Positions 1 through 9,223 are shown, counted from the stretch's first letter. The stretch: 64,000 bases of DNA from SZUA-35 sp964351995 (GCA_964351995.1 CAYGQE010000010.1:1-64000), one strand, 5' to 3'. A program made the numbers and translations. Notes: a model not told the origin generated them from the letters alone.

Positions 1-697
1 TGTCTTTGTTGGCGAGTTCAGCCAACTCGACCAAAGGATCAGCCCGCCGCTGCCCTGCGGTGCGTTGCGGGGCGACCGAGCTCGCAGGGTCGGGGGTGGT
101 CTCCAACGCTTCGGCCACCACCGCAGCACCGGCAGCGTCGAGCTTGAAGCTGCCTTTGGCACCACCGAAGATGTCGCCCTGCATCGATAGGTACCGGTTG
201 TTGAATTGTTGTTCGATGCCGTCTTCGGTGGCTTCGGGGGTTTTGCGCCAGGTCCAGTCGGTGATGCGGTCGTTGAACACGGAGAAGTCGACGCCGTTGG
301 CTGCTCGGAGCAGGTCCAACACGTCGTCGTTGAAGAGTTCAGCACCGACAGACACCGCTGCGGCGCGGAGTACGTCGGCGTGGTCGACGGTGATCTCACC
401 CGCTTCGAGTGCGTCGGCGACCAAGGTGTGTTGGGCGCAGAACCGCACGACCCGCTGCAAACGCACCGCTTCGCGATCGACCACATTGCCCAACACCGCC
501 AACCGGCGTTCTGGTGTTGCGAACCCTTCCGCAACGTGGGCGTCGAGGGCGTCGAAATCGACCAAGTTGGCGACTGCCCGTGCCTTCAATCGTTCGGCTT
601 CGGCCAACATCGCAACCGCTGCAGCACCAGCAGCGCGAGCAGCAACGACCGAGCGAATACCGGCCTGTTCCGCTTCCCGCACCTGGGTCGAGTCCAT
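1..697 (-). CDS. DUF222 / 13E12-repeat family protein, C-terminus beyond the window edge
   Basis: The minus strand is open from an ATG at 697 to the left edge, giving at least 232 codons, so the 3' end is missing. The N-terminal half is helical and alanine/glutamate-rich. It continues into the typical DUF222 pattern, with a region on separate asparagine- and tyrosine-containing helices near residues 160-180 and an FGGAKGSFKLDAAGAAVV-type stretch near residues 180-200. In this family a C-terminal HNH nuclease domain normally follows; here it would lie outside the window, so nuclease activity is inferred only from the family. These genes are multi-copy in many actinobacteria. The gene is divergent from the alkylsulfatase, sharing about 180 bases of upstream DNA. 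No clear Shine-Dalgarno sequence is visible before the ATG. Confidence 0.8.
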   Translation of the reverse strand, partial: MDSTQVREAEQAGIRSVVAARAAGAAAVAMLAEAERLKARAVANLVDFDALDAHVAEGFATPERRLAVLGNVVDREAVRLQRVVRFCAQHTLVADALEAGEITVDHADVLRAAAVSVGAELFNDDVLDLLRAANGVDFSVFNDRITDWTWRKTPEATEDGIEQQFNNRYLSMQGDIFGGAKGSFKLDAAGAAVVAEALETTPDPASSVAPQRTAGQRRADPLVELAELANKD

Positions 698-877
698 ACA
701 CACAACACTACTCAGGGGGTATGACAGTCTCCCCGGCGTACGACAACAGAACACATGTTTGTTTGTACTACCGCAGGGGGCAACGGCCATCCCCGATGCC
801 CAACCGAGCGCGCAGTGCAAACAACGCCAACCTCACGACCCAATTGCACTCGGGTCATCCAGCTGCGATTCTGCTGC

Positions 878-2779
878 ATGGCCAGCACCCCGGACGCACC
901 CAAGGCACCAACCGATCACACCACCACGCTGCTCAGCGCGGCGGCGATCAGCTTCGACGGCGACCCCGCAGACTTCGAGCGGGCCGAGCGGGGGCTCATT
1001 GCGACGCACACCACCGGTCTCATCGAAGAGAACGGCCGGAAGGTCTGGGACATCTCCAGCTATGACTTCATCCGAGCGTCGCCCGAGGCTCCGGACTCGG
1101 TCCATCCCAGCCTGTGGAACCATGCGAGGCTCAACGCCACCCATGGCCTGTTCGAGGTAGCTCCCGGCCTGTGGCAGGCCCGAGGCTATGACCTGTCGAA
1201 CATCACCTTCATCGAAGGCAACGAGGGCTGGGTCATCATCGACCCGCTCACCAGCGAGGCCTGCGCTCGCGCCTGCCTCGAGCTCGCCAACGACACCCTC
1301 GGCGAACGACCCGTCACCGCAGTGATCTACACCCACAGCCACGTCGATCACTTCGGTGGCGTCCGCGGTGTGCTGACCGACGAGCAGATCGAACAGCGAA
1401 ACCTACCCATCGTCGCCCCGGAGCATTTCATGCGAGAGACCGTCGCCGAGAACGTCATCGCCGGTCCGGCCATGGCCCGACGCTCGACGTATCAGTTCGG
1501 CCCGCTCCTGCCCGCCGGTCCACGACAGCACGTTGATTGTGGGCTCGGCAAGTCCGTCCCCGCAGGCCAAATCGGTCTCGTGGCCCCCACCATCGACATC
1601 ACCGAGACCGGGCAAGAACTCGTACTCGATGGCGTCCGGGTGGTCTTCCAGCTGACGCCTGAGGCCGAAGCGCCGGCAGAGATGAACTTCTTCTTCCCTG
1701 ACAAGGGCTGGCTCTGCATGGCGGAGAACTGCTCCCACAACATGCACAACCTCCTTCCCCTTCGTGGCGCGCAGGCTCGCGATTCACTGGGCTGGTCGAA
1801 GTACGTCAACGAAGCGCTCGAACTGTTCGGTGAACGGACCGAGCTGATGTTCGCCAGCCATCACTGGCCACGATGGGGCACCGAAGACGTGGCCCAGTTC
1901 CTGCGCCAGCAGCGCGACCTCTACCGCTGGATGCATGACCAGACCATGCGACTGGCCAACAAGGGTCTCACCCCGAACGAGATCGCCGAGGAACTCAGCC
2001 TGCCGGAGGCATTCCAAGCGCAGATCCACACCAGGGGCTACTACGGCGCTCTCGTCCACAATTCCAAGGCCGTGTACCAGCGCTACCTCGGTTGGTACGA
2101 CGGCAACCCGGCTCGGCTCTGGGCCCGCACCCCGACCGACGCCGGCAAGCGCTACGTCGAGCTCGCTGGCGGCCCTGATGCACTCTTGACCCACGCTCGC
2201 AAGTCGTTCGACGAAGGTGACTACCGGTGGGTCGCCGAGGTCGTGAACCATCTCGTCTTCGCAGACCCCACCAACACCGAAGCACGTGAGTTACAGGCCG
2301 ACACACTGGAGCAACTCGGCTACCAGTCGGAGTCGGCCACCTGGCGCAACGCCTACCTGACCGGCGCCCAGGAGCTGCGAAACGGCCCACCCAAGCCCCG
2401 TCCGGCCCGCATCACGGCACTCGCAGCGGCCCTGACGATCGACATGATCTTCGATGCGATCGCGGTTCGGCTGAAATCAGAAGACGTCATCGGTGAGCAT
2501 GTGCTGACCAACTGGGAGTTCACCGACATCGACGAGAAATGGATGCTGGCGCTGGAGAACCAAGCGCTGCACTACGTGGCAGACCGGCACGATGATGCAG
2601 CTTCTGTCACGATCCGGATGGAGAGGGCGCTGCTGATCGAGATACTCGCTGGCGAGACGACGTTCATCGACGCTGCCGCTGCCGGCGACATCGTCCTCGA
2701 CGGCGACCCTGCGGCACTGATCACGATCTTCGGCAACCTCGACCAGTTCGGCAACACGTTCGCCATCGTCGAACCGTAA
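878..2779 (+). CDS. alkylsulfatase, SdsA1/YjcS-type metallo-beta-lactamase-fold enzyme
   Basis: A 633-residue protein, the usual size of linear primary alkylsulfatases, which hydrolyse alkyl sulfate esters such as SDS to alcohol plus sulfate using a two-zinc site. The metal motif THSHVDH is at residues 152-158. A second ligand region contains AENCSHNMHN, and the family-typical SHHWPRWG motif starts near residue 327. The lactamase domain is followed by the dimerisation domain and a C-terminal SCP2-like lipid-binding domain (about 510-633). The start at 878 begins MASTPDAP; the frame is open further upstream, but that part is low-complexity and unlike the family. No secretion signal is obvious. 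It is convergent with the next gene, with 3 bases between stops. Confidence 0.88.
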   Translation: MASTPDAPKAPTDHTTTLLSAAAISFDGDPADFERAERGLIATHTTGLIEENGRKVWDISSYDFIRASPEAPDSVHPSLWNHARLNATHGLFEVAPGLWQARGYDLSNITFIEGNEGWVIIDPLTSEACARACLELANDTLGERPVTAVIYTHSHVDHFGGVRGVLTDEQIEQRNLPIVAPEHFMRETVAENVIAGPAMARRSTYQFGPLLPAGPRQHVDCGLGKSVPAGQIGLVAPTIDITETGQELVLDGVRVVFQLTPEAEAPAEMNFFFPDKGWLCMAENCSHNMHNLLPLRGAQARDSLGWSKYVNEALELFGERTELMFASHHWPRWGTEDVAQFLRQQRDLYRWMHDQTMRLANKGLTPNEIAEELSLPEAFQAQIHTRGYYGALVHNSKAVYQRYLGWYDGNPARLWARTPTDAGKRYVELAGGPDALLTHARKSFDEGDYRWVAEVVNHLVFADPTNTEARELQADTLEQLGYQSESATWRNAYLTGAQELRNGPPKPRPARITALAAALTIDMIFDAIAVRLKSEDVIGEHVLTNWEFTDIDEKWMLALENQALHYVADRHDDAASVTIRMERALLIEILAGETTFIDAAAAGDIVLDGDPAALITIFGNLDQFGNTFAIVEP

Positions 2780-2782
2780 AAC

Positions 2783-3262
2783 TCAATCTTCGTACTCGGA
2801 CCAGTCTTCGGGGTTGTCCTCGACGAATGCGTCAACGACCTCGCCGTTCACTCCGTCGACCAATACGAAGCCGCGCTTGGCTGGGGGCTCTTCGTTCGAG
2901 TACAGCAAGATGCGCCAGGTCGGGCGAGACAGCAGACCACGCCAACCCATCTGGGCCGAGGCGTGCCCGACGGGGAACCCAACGGCCTTGGTCGACTGGA
3001 CCAACGCCTCGCGCTCGTCGACGTCGAGGTTCCAACCGGTGATGATGCTGTACAAACCGAAGACGCCGAGTGCGATGCCGCCGACCAGCACGCCGCCATT
3101 GACGAGCACCGCATCACCTCGAACAACGAACGCTCCGATCATCGCCGCAGCGACGATCAGGTAGATGAGGCCCGGAAGTCGACGCCGATTGTTGTTCGGG
3201 AAGACGTACTCGTCCTGGTCGACAAGCGCTGGCTGGAGATCTTCTGGAAGCTCGTCAGACAC
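2783..3262 (-). CDS. small two-helix membrane protein of unknown function
   Basis: 159 residues starting with GTG. An acidic N-terminus is followed by an asparagine/arginine patch and two adjacent hydrophobic segments (about residues 29-47 and 52-71). A soluble C-terminal domain of about 85 residues then ends in acidic residues. The C-terminal part (GLLSRPTWRILLYSNEEPP region) looks like a conserved folded domain, but I do not recognise a family. It is the last gene of a thrS-HIT-this gene minus-strand cluster, 51 bases downstream of the HIT gene. Function unknown. Confidence 0.7.
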   Translation of the reverse strand: MSDELPEDLQPALVDQDEYVFPNNNRRRLPGLIYLIVAAAMIGAFVVRGDAVLVNGGVLVGGIALGVFGLYSIITGWNLDVDEREALVQSTKAVGFPVGHASAQMGWRGLLSRPTWRILLYSNEEPPAKRGFVLVDGVNGEVVDAFVEDNPEDWSEYED

Positions 3263-3313
3263 GAAGGAGAACCGTACCGACTATGCCGAACAACCGGCTG
3301 ATCAGCATCACTC

Positions 3314-3832
3314 TTACTGCGGCCACGACGAGCTCAGCCGCTTCCACGTGTCGACCAGCGCCACCGGCAAAACCCGAGCGTTTGCGGTGGTGGTGATGAA
3401 GTTGGTGTCTGACCGCCACCGGGGCACGACGTGGACATGCAGGTGCTCGGGCTGCGAACCACCACCAGCTTCCCCATCGTTGATTCCCACGTTGACACCG
3501 TGGGGGCCAAACGCCGCCTTGACCGCAATGGTCGCTGAGCGCACCGCCTGCCAGAGCTCGGCGAACGTCGCTTCGTCGAGATCCTCCATCGAAGGAGCTG
3601 CCTTCTTGGGCAGCACCATGACATGGCCGGGTGTGTAGGGGAAGACATTGAGCATCGCGAAGCAGAGGTCGCCCCGCCACACGATGTAGGTCTTGTGGTC
3701 GGGCTCCTCACTCTGTTCGAGGGCTTCGAACAACGTCAGACCCGTGTTGGGGTCAACCTGCACGTTGGGCAGACCGTCAGCCGCATTGCCGGCGCCACCG
3801 GTGAACCGCCAGCCGGCCCAGAGATGCTCCAT
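3314..3832 (-). CDS. HIT-family nucleotide phosphorylase/hydrolase (Ap4A phosphorylase-like)
   Basis: 172 residues with the histidine-triad motif HLHVHVVPRW about 40 residues before the end. The preceding ...FPYTPGHVMVLPK and GVNVGINDGEAGGGSQPEH segments are typical of the Rv2613c-like HIT branch, which acts on diadenosine polyphosphates. The ATG at 3832 lies 24 bases after the thrS stop codon. The thrS-HIT order matches the arrangement known from Mycobacterium (thrS then Rv2613c), which supports the assignment. Exact substrate is not visible from sequence. Confidence 0.88.
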   Translation of the reverse strand: MEHLWAGWRFTGGAGNAADGLPNVQVDPNTGLTLFEALEQSEEPDHKTYIVWRGDLCFAMLNVFPYTPGHVMVLPKKAAPSMEDLDEATFAELWQAVRSATIAVKAAFGPHGVNVGINDGEAGGGSQPEHLHVHVVPRWRSDTNFITTTANARVLPVALVDTWKRLSSSWPQ

Positions 3833-3856
3833 GTGAATCGTGTTCCTGCGCGTCGA

Positions 3857-5854
3857 TCAGTTCTGGACCACAGCGGGCACGATGGCCCGCTCGGCGTCTT
3901 CGATGCGGACTCGCTCGACGAAGTCGGTGAGCGGAACGTCTCGATCGGCGCCGTCGGATCCACGCACGTTCACACCAACCGTGCCGTTCTCGACGTCGTC
4001 GCCACCGACCACAAGGATGTACGGGATCTTCTGCAGCTTGCCGTTCCGGATGCGCTTGCCCAGAGGATCATTGGCTTCGACCGACTCGACCCGGAGTCCC
4101 GCAGTCGTGAGCTCGGCCACGACCTGCGCCGCGTACGCCTCATGATCGGCGGCGACCGGCAGGACCAGGACCTGCACCGGAGCGAGCCACACGGGGAAGT
4201 TGCCGGCATAGTGCTCGAGGAGCACACCGAAGAAGCGTTCAATCGAGCCGAGCAGCGCACGGTGCAACATGATCGGCCGCTTGCGCTCGCCGTCGGAGTC
4301 GACGTATTCGAGGCCGAATCGCTCGGGCAGATTGAAGTCGGCTTGGATCGTGGACAACTGCCACGCCCGACCGATGGCGTCCTTGACATCGACATCGATC
4401 TTCGGGCCGTAGAAGGCGGCATCGCCTTCCTTGATGTCGTAGTCGAGACCGTGCTTGTCGAGAGCCGTGCGCAAGGCCTCAGTCGCGTGTTCCCAGATCT
4501 CATCCGAACCCACCGACTTCTCGGGATCTCGCGTCGACAACTTGAACTCGAAGTCGTCGAAACCAAAGCCCCGCAGCACCGACAACACGAAGTCGAGGAG
4601 ACCGGCGATCTCGTCGGCCAGCTGGTCCTCAGTGCAATAGATGTGGCTGTCGTCTTGGGTGAAGCCCCGAATGCGCATGAGCCCGTGCAAGGTGCCGGCA
4701 CGCTCGTAGCGGTAGACAGTGCCCAGCTCGAACAGCCGCAGAGGCAACTCCCGATATGACTTCTGCGAATCGTCGAAGATCAAGCAGTGCATCGGGCAGT
4801 TCATGGGCTTCGGGTAGTAGGTACCGTTGTCCATCTCCATCGGCGGGTACATGCCATCGGCGTAGAAATCGAGATGACCGCTGGTCTCGAACAGCTCACC
4901 GTTGGCCAGGTTGGGGGTGACGACGAACTTGTAGCCGCCTTTGAGGTGGCGCTCGCGGCTGTAGTCCTCCATGACCTTGCGAACAATGGCGCCCTTGGGG
5001 TGCCACACGGCCAAACCGCCGCCAAGAACCCGAGGGAACGAAAGCAAATCGAGCTCGCGGGCCAAGCGACGGTGATCGCGCTTCTCGGCCTCGGCGAGGC
5101 GATGGAGATGTGCGGCCAGTTGCTTTTTGTCGGCCCACGCCGTGCCGTAGATGCGCTGGAGCATCGGACGTTTCTCATCGCCCCGCCAGTAGGCGCCAGC
5201 GACCGACATCAGTTTGAAGTGGCGCAGATGGCCGGTGTGCGGCACGTGCGGCCCCATGCACATATCGACGAAAGCGTCGGTGTTTCGGTAAAAGCTGATG
5301 ACGTCGCCGTCGGCTTCGCCAGCAAGTTCGTTGTTGGCAGAGGCACGCTCGCCAGAACTGACCGCTTCGATGATCTCACGCTTGTAGCCGTGTTCGGCCA
5401 TCAGTTCGAGCGCTGCCGCCGCAGGCAGAGCCGAACGGATGAACGGCTGACGGGCCTTGACGATCTCGCGCATCTTGGCTTCGATACGCTCGAGGTCGTC
5501 GTCCGCGAAGGTCTCGCCGTCCGGCAACTCGAAGTCGTAGTAGAAACCGTTCTCGATCGGCGGACCGATGGCGAACGTAGCGCCCGGCCACATCTCGAGC
5601 ACGGCCTGGGCAAGGACGTGGGCGGTCGAGTGCCGCAGGGTGTGCAAGCCCCGCTCCGAGTCCGGCATGACGATCTCGACTTGCATACCGTCGGCGAGCG
5701 ACGCCGTCATATCGACCTCGGTGCCGTCGACGACGCCGATCAGTGCGTCCTTGGCAAGCCGGGGTCCGATGTCCGCCGCGAGGTCGGCCACGGTCGCGCC
5801 GTCAGGCAACGATCGAGATGATCCGTCGGGGAGCGTCAATGAGATGTCAGCCAC
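3857..5854 (-). CDS. thrS: threonine--tRNA ligase
   Basis: 665 residues, full length, charging tRNA-Thr with threonine. An N-terminal TGS domain (about 1-62) is followed by the editing/SAD domain carrying HSTAHVLA and later a CMGPHVPHTGHL segment. The class II catalytic core has the zinc-binding MNCPMHC, motif 2 around YRYERAGTLHGLMRIRGFTQDD and motif 3 with HRALLGSIERFFGVL. The C-terminal anticodon-binding domain starts near FPVWLAPVQV. The start codon is GTG. It is first in a probable operon with the HIT gene and a small membrane protein. Confidence 0.97.
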   Translation of the reverse strand: MADISLTLPDGSSRSLPDGATVADLAADIGPRLAKDALIGVVDGTEVDMTASLADGMQVEIVMPDSERGLHTLRHSTAHVLAQAVLEMWPGATFAIGPPIENGFYYDFELPDGETFADDDLERIEAKMREIVKARQPFIRSALPAAAALELMAEHGYKREIIEAVSSGERASANNELAGEADGDVISFYRNTDAFVDMCMGPHVPHTGHLRHFKLMSVAGAYWRGDEKRPMLQRIYGTAWADKKQLAAHLHRLAEAEKRDHRRLARELDLLSFPRVLGGGLAVWHPKGAIVRKVMEDYSRERHLKGGYKFVVTPNLANGELFETSGHLDFYADGMYPPMEMDNGTYYPKPMNCPMHCLIFDDSQKSYRELPLRLFELGTVYRYERAGTLHGLMRIRGFTQDDSHIYCTEDQLADEIAGLLDFVLSVLRGFGFDDFEFKLSTRDPEKSVGSDEIWEHATEALRTALDKHGLDYDIKEGDAAFYGPKIDVDVKDAIGRAWQLSTIQADFNLPERFGLEYVDSDGERKRPIMLHRALLGSIERFFGVLLEHYAGNFPVWLAPVQVLVLPVAADHEAYAAQVVAELTTAGLRVESVEANDPLGKRIRNGKLQKIPYILVVGGDDVENGTVGVNVRGSDGADRDVPLTDFVERVRIEDAERAIVPAVVQN

Positions 5855-5934
5855 GGCAGGAGTGTAGGTCTGGGAGAAGGGGCTCCTGACCGATTATGGC
5901 GCGCCCTTCTGCGTGGGTTTCACCCGGCCCGATG

Positions 5935-6765
5935 TCAGCCAGCAGGCACCAACGGCCTCGGCGTGAGCACCGAGGCGCTGGAACGGCGAGGAATCGTCGG
6001 CTCGGCTTCGGGCACCGTTGGCGACACCGCCGGGGCACTCGCCGAAGCTGGAGCCGCCTTTGCGCCCGCATAGCTGTTCACATATTCCTGGCCGCACAAG
6101 GCCTGAATTTCGTACATCACTTCGTCGATGATGCGGCGGTACACCGCACGATCGCCGACCCTGGCCTCGCCGACCTCGATCGGCTCGCCGATCTTGATCG
6201 TGGCCTTTTCAAAGAAGTTGGGTCGAGTCTGATCGGGCGGTTGGATTTCTCGGGTCCCGATGAGTCCGACCGGGTAGATCGGTGCTCCGGTTTCGACAGC
6301 AAGACGGGCGGCACCGGTGTGGCCCTTGTGAAGCTTGCCGGTACGACTGCGGGTGCCCTCGGGGTAGATGCCGAACCAGCCACCGCGTTCGAGCACGGCG
6401 CGAGCCGCATCGAGAGCTGCCTTGGCGTGGTCGCCACCCCGGCGATCGATCGGGATCATGCCCAGAGCAGGAAAGAGCTTGGCCGTCTTCCAGTCGTCGA
6501 GATACTCGGCCTTGCCGACGTAGGTGAGCGCTTTGGGTAGCACGGCCGGAAGCATGAATGAATCGATGACCGACACGTGGTTCGGGCAGAAGATGGCGGG
6601 GCCATCAGTCGGCAGGTTCTCGAGGCCTTCGACCTCGAGCTCGAACAACCGATGAAAGATCGGTCGACAGACCTTCATCGCCAGCGGCTGAAGGCGACCG
6701 ATGTTCTCGGGAAGCGCAGACGAAGCCGTAACCATTTCGTCACCGTAGTCCCCTTCTGGGGACAT
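5935..6765 (-). CDS. 1-acyl-sn-glycerol-3-phosphate acyltransferase (PlsC family)
   Basis: 276 residues. The catalytic NHxxxxD motif is at N62-H63-VSVI-D68 and the glycerol-phosphate-binding EGTRSR at 136-141. PIYPVGLIGT further on matches motif IV. The enzyme transfers an acyl chain to lysophosphatidic acid at the membrane surface. The C-terminal ~55 residues are an alanine/proline/serine-rich tail without obvious fold. An alternative ATG lies 10 codons downstream. It sits 80 bases upstream of thrS in the same direction, so co-transcription is possible. Confidence 0.9.
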   Translation of the reverse strand: MSPEGDYGDEMVTASSALPENIGRLQPLAMKVCRPIFHRLFELEVEGLENLPTDGPAIFCPNHVSVIDSFMLPAVLPKALTYVGKAEYLDDWKTAKLFPALGMIPIDRRGGDHAKAALDAARAVLERGGWFGIYPEGTRSRTGKLHKGHTGAARLAVETGAPIYPVGLIGTREIQPPDQTRPNFFEKATIKIGEPIEVGEARVGDRAVYRRIIDEVMYEIQALCGQEYVNSYAGAKAAPASASAPAVSPTVPEAEPTIPRRSSASVLTPRPLVPAG

Positions 6766-6839
6766 CGACAGAGCAGGTCCGGCCAGTTCATCGTCCGGAA
6801 ACGGACATTCGACGAATCCGAAACCGTTGCAGACCGATC

Positions 6840-7973
6840 TCAGTCGATGCGGACACCGAGCAGCATGGCGGCCTGGCTGACGCCTTCGCCCCGTTCGACA
6901 GCAGCGTCGATCGCCGCCACTGCACCGGGGGTGTCGAGATCATTGTCGAGCGCTGCCCGAACCTCTTCGAGCGCACCGTCTCCCCGACCAGCAGCGAGCC
7001 ATCGCTCGAGACGAGCCGCAGCATTCGGCATGATGGCCTCGTCCCACTCCCACTCTGTGCGGTAGTGGTTGTTGACGATGCCGAGGCGAATGGCACGGGT
7101 GTCGAACGTCTTGCGGAGTTCACTGACGAACACGAGATTGCCGAGTGACTTCGACATCTTCTCGCCATCCATCCGGACCATGGCCTGGTGCATCCAGTGG
7201 CGAACGAATTGCTTGCCAGTGGCAGCTCGGGATTGCGCCGCCTCACACTCGTGATGAGGGAAGATCAGATCACTGCCGCCGCCGTGGAGATCGATGGTCT
7301 CATCGAGCTCGCGCATGGCGAGCGCCGAGCACTCGATGTGCCAACCAGGCCGGCCAGGGCCCCACAGCGACTCCCATGCCGGCTCGCCGTCGGCCGATGG
7401 CTGCCACAACACGAAGTCGAGCGGATCCTTCTTGTTCGGATCTTCGATGTTGCCGCCGCGCTCGGCCGCAAGCTCGAGCATCGTGGCCCGGTCATAGCCG
7501 GAGATCGCCCCGAAGTCGTCGTAGCTGTTGATGTCGAAGTAGACGGCACCACCAGCTTCGTAGGCATGCCCGTTGTCGAGCACCATGCCGATGAACCCGC
7601 GAATGTCAGCAATGGCCGAGGTGGCCCGCGGCTCGCTGAAGCTTGGCAGCATCTCGAGGGCGATCATGTCCTCGTCAAACCGGGCGGTCTCGGCTGCGGC
7701 GAGATCGAGATAGTGCATCCCGACTTCGCGAGACTTGCGCAGCAGATCGTCGTCGACATCAGTGACGTTGCGAACACAGCGCGTCTCGTGGCCTCGATCA
7801 CGCAGTCGTCGTTGCAGCACGTCGTAGCCCATGTACACCGCCGCGTGACCCAAATGGGTTGCGTCGTACGGCGTGATGCCGCACGTGTACATCGTGACCA
7901 CGGGGCCGGGCTCGAAGGGCACGATGTCGCGCTTGGCGGTGTCGTACAAACGGAGGGGTTCAGCGGAACTCAC
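6840..7973 (-). CDS. mshC: L-cysteine:1D-myo-inositol 2-amino-2-deoxy-alpha-D-glucopyranoside ligase (mycothiol biosynthesis)
   Basis: 377 residues of class I aminoacyl-tRNA-synthetase fold. The signature TCGITPYDATHLGHA (30-44) has the GIT...THLGHA form of MshC rather than the GPT...HIGHAR of cysteinyl-tRNA synthetase. Zinc-site Cys31, GWHIECSA (210-217), FPHHECE and KMSKS (272-276) are all present. The enzyme couples cysteine to GlcN-inositol with ATP in the mycothiol pathway. The GTG start at 7973 gives the expected N-terminus; the frame stays open upstream but runs into divergent fabI. It lacks the long C-terminal anticodon domain of CysS, which also argues for MshC. Confidence 0.88.
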   Translation of the reverse strand: MSSAEPLRLYDTAKRDIVPFEPGPVVTMYTCGITPYDATHLGHAAVYMGYDVLQRRLRDRGHETRCVRNVTDVDDDLLRKSREVGMHYLDLAAAETARFDEDMIALEMLPSFSEPRATSAIADIRGFIGMVLDNGHAYEAGGAVYFDINSYDDFGAISGYDRATMLELAAERGGNIEDPNKKDPLDFVLWQPSADGEPAWESLWGPGRPGWHIECSALAMRELDETIDLHGGGSDLIFPHHECEAAQSRAATGKQFVRHWMHQAMVRMDGEKMSKSLGNLVFVSELRKTFDTRAIRLGIVNNHYRTEWEWDEAIMPNAAARLERWLAAGRGDGALEEVRAALDNDLDTPGAVAAIDAAVERGEGVSQAAMLLGVRID

Positions 7974-8063
7974 CCGGGCGAGGCTAGCTGTCCGTCGCTG
8001 ATTCGCAGAACTTGACCTCACGTCGCCGTAACCGGACCGCCCGTGTGCGAGTCTGACCCCACC

Positions 8064-8831
8064 ATGGGACTCCTCGACGACAAGAAACTCCTCATCACTG
8101 GTGTACTCACCGATGACTCGATTGCCTTCGGCGTCGCGAAGATGGCGCAAGAAGAAGGGGCCGAGATCGTGCTCACCAGCTTCGGCCGGGCCATGCGGCT
8201 CACCCAGCGCACGGCCCGAAAGCTCCCATTCGAGCCAGAGATCCTCGAACTCGACATCAGCAACGCCGACGATCGAGTGGCCGTCGGCGCTCACCTCACC
8301 GAGAAGTGGGGCCGCGTCGATGGTGCGCTGCACGCCATCGGGTTCGCCCCCGAGGCATGCCTCGGCGACGATTTCTTTGGTGCGACCTGGGACGATGTCT
8401 CGGTCGCTGTCGAGGTGTCCGCCTACTCTCTTCGCAGCCTCGCTGACATCGTCACGCCGCTCATGGCGAACGGCGGCTCACTCGTCGGCCTCACCTTCGA
8501 TGCCACCCACGCCTGGCCTGCCTACAACTGGATGGGCATGGCGAAGGCAGCCATGGAATCGCTGAACCGTTACCTCGCCCGCGAGCTCGGCCCGCAACAG
8601 ATTCGCTGCAACCTCATTGCTGCCGGCCCCGTCAAGACCATCGCCGCCAAGTCGATCCCAGGCTTCAAGCAATTCGAAGACGAGTGGGCGGCCCGCGCCC
8701 CCTTGGGCTGGGACGTCACCGACTCCTCCGCCGTCGCCAAAGCCTGCTGTGCTCTGCTCTCTGACTTGTTCCCCCAGACCACCGGGCAGATCATCCATGT
8801 CGACGGCGGCTACTCGGTCATCGGCGCCTGA
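8064..8831 (+). CDS. fabI: enoyl-[acyl-carrier-protein] reductase (NADH), InhA-like
   Basis: 255 residues, short-chain dehydrogenase fold, reducing the enoyl-ACP double bond in fatty-acid synthesis. The N-terminus GLLDDKKLLITGVLTDDSIAF matches FabI/InhA nucleotide binding. The catalytic set aligns with InhA Phe149/Tyr158/Lys165 as Phe145, Tyr154 (PAYNW) and Lys161. The position equivalent to InhA Ser94 (HSIGF) is Ala91 (HAIGF). The ATG at 8064 is preceded by a 90-base divergent promoter region shared with mshC. A strong hairpin follows the stop. Confidence 0.94.
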   Translation: MGLLDDKKLLITGVLTDDSIAFGVAKMAQEEGAEIVLTSFGRAMRLTQRTARKLPFEPEILELDISNADDRVAVGAHLTEKWGRVDGALHAIGFAPEACLGDDFFGATWDDVSVAVEVSAYSLRSLADIVTPLMANGGSLVGLTFDATHAWPAYNWMGMAKAAMESLNRYLARELGPQQIRCNLIAAGPVKTIAAKSIPGFKQFEDEWAARAPLGWDVTDSSAVAKACCALLSDLFPQTTGQIIHVDGGYSVIGA

Positions 8832-8832
8832 C

Positions 8833-8904
8833 AGAAGTTGGGAGGGTCCGACCCCCAAGTCAGCAGCAGGAGAAGTTGGGAGGGGTCGGACCCTCCCAAC
8901 TTCT
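8833..8904. terminator. duplicated palindromic element and hairpin between convergent genes
   Basis: A perfect 14-bp inverted repeat, AGAAGTTGGGAGGG at 8871-8884 pairing with 8891-8904, encloses a 6-base loop and is followed by a short T run. A near-copy of the left part, AGAAGTTGGGAGGGTCCGACC, starts at 8833 directly after the fabI stop codon. The position between convergent fabI and the DUF6285 gene fits a bidirectional terminator. The duplication with a shared GGTCC/GGACC core also suggests a dispersed palindromic repeat. Confidence 0.65.
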
Positions 8905-8905
8905 T

Positions 8906-9223
8906 TCAGAGCCAACGAGGGTTGTCGATGGCGAGCTGGCACTCGGCGAGGGCGAGCAGGCGCTGCCGCAGCTCGACGATCTCTTGGTCGTGGACGCCTG
9001 AGCGAATGGCGGCGGCGAGTGCTTCGTCGTCCGCGGCCCCAAAGTCAGCGAGGAGCACCGTCCGGTCGACGGCCACGTCGGGGCCGAGCGCCAGCTCCCG
9101 CTCGATGATCGCCAGCACGTTGTGCACCACCCGCGCCTCGAACCCGCCGATCGGACGGTCGATGGCTGCTTCCATACGCTCTCTGACCGCTTCGACCAGC
9201 TCAGCTGCGCTCGGGGCCTTCAT
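8906..9223 (-). CDS. DUF6285 domain protein
   Basis: 105 residues, predicted all-helical and acidic, starting MKAPSAAELVEAV. It overlaps the stop of the phosphotransferase gene by 4 bases (ATGA), so it is translationally coupled. From memory, small DUF6285 proteins are regularly found next to APH-type phosphotransferases that act with acyl-CoA dehydrogenases; the biochemical role is unknown. No catalytic motif is visible. Its 3' end lies directly at the palindromic hairpin shared with fabI. Confidence 0.75.
   Translation of the reverse strand: MKAPSAAELVEAVRERMEAAIDRPIGGFEARVVHNVLAIIERELALGPDVAVDRTVLLADFGAADDEALAAAIRSGVHDQEIVELRQRLLALAECQLAIDNPRWL

Noticed and set aside
4787..5821. A 344-codon open frame opposite thrS
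   Set aside because: It lies entirely inside a full-length threonyl-tRNA synthetase and has no domain of its own.
7974..8333. A 120-residue N-terminal extension of MshC
   Set aside because: It overlaps fabI on the other strand, and the MshC family N-terminus begins at the GTG at 7973.
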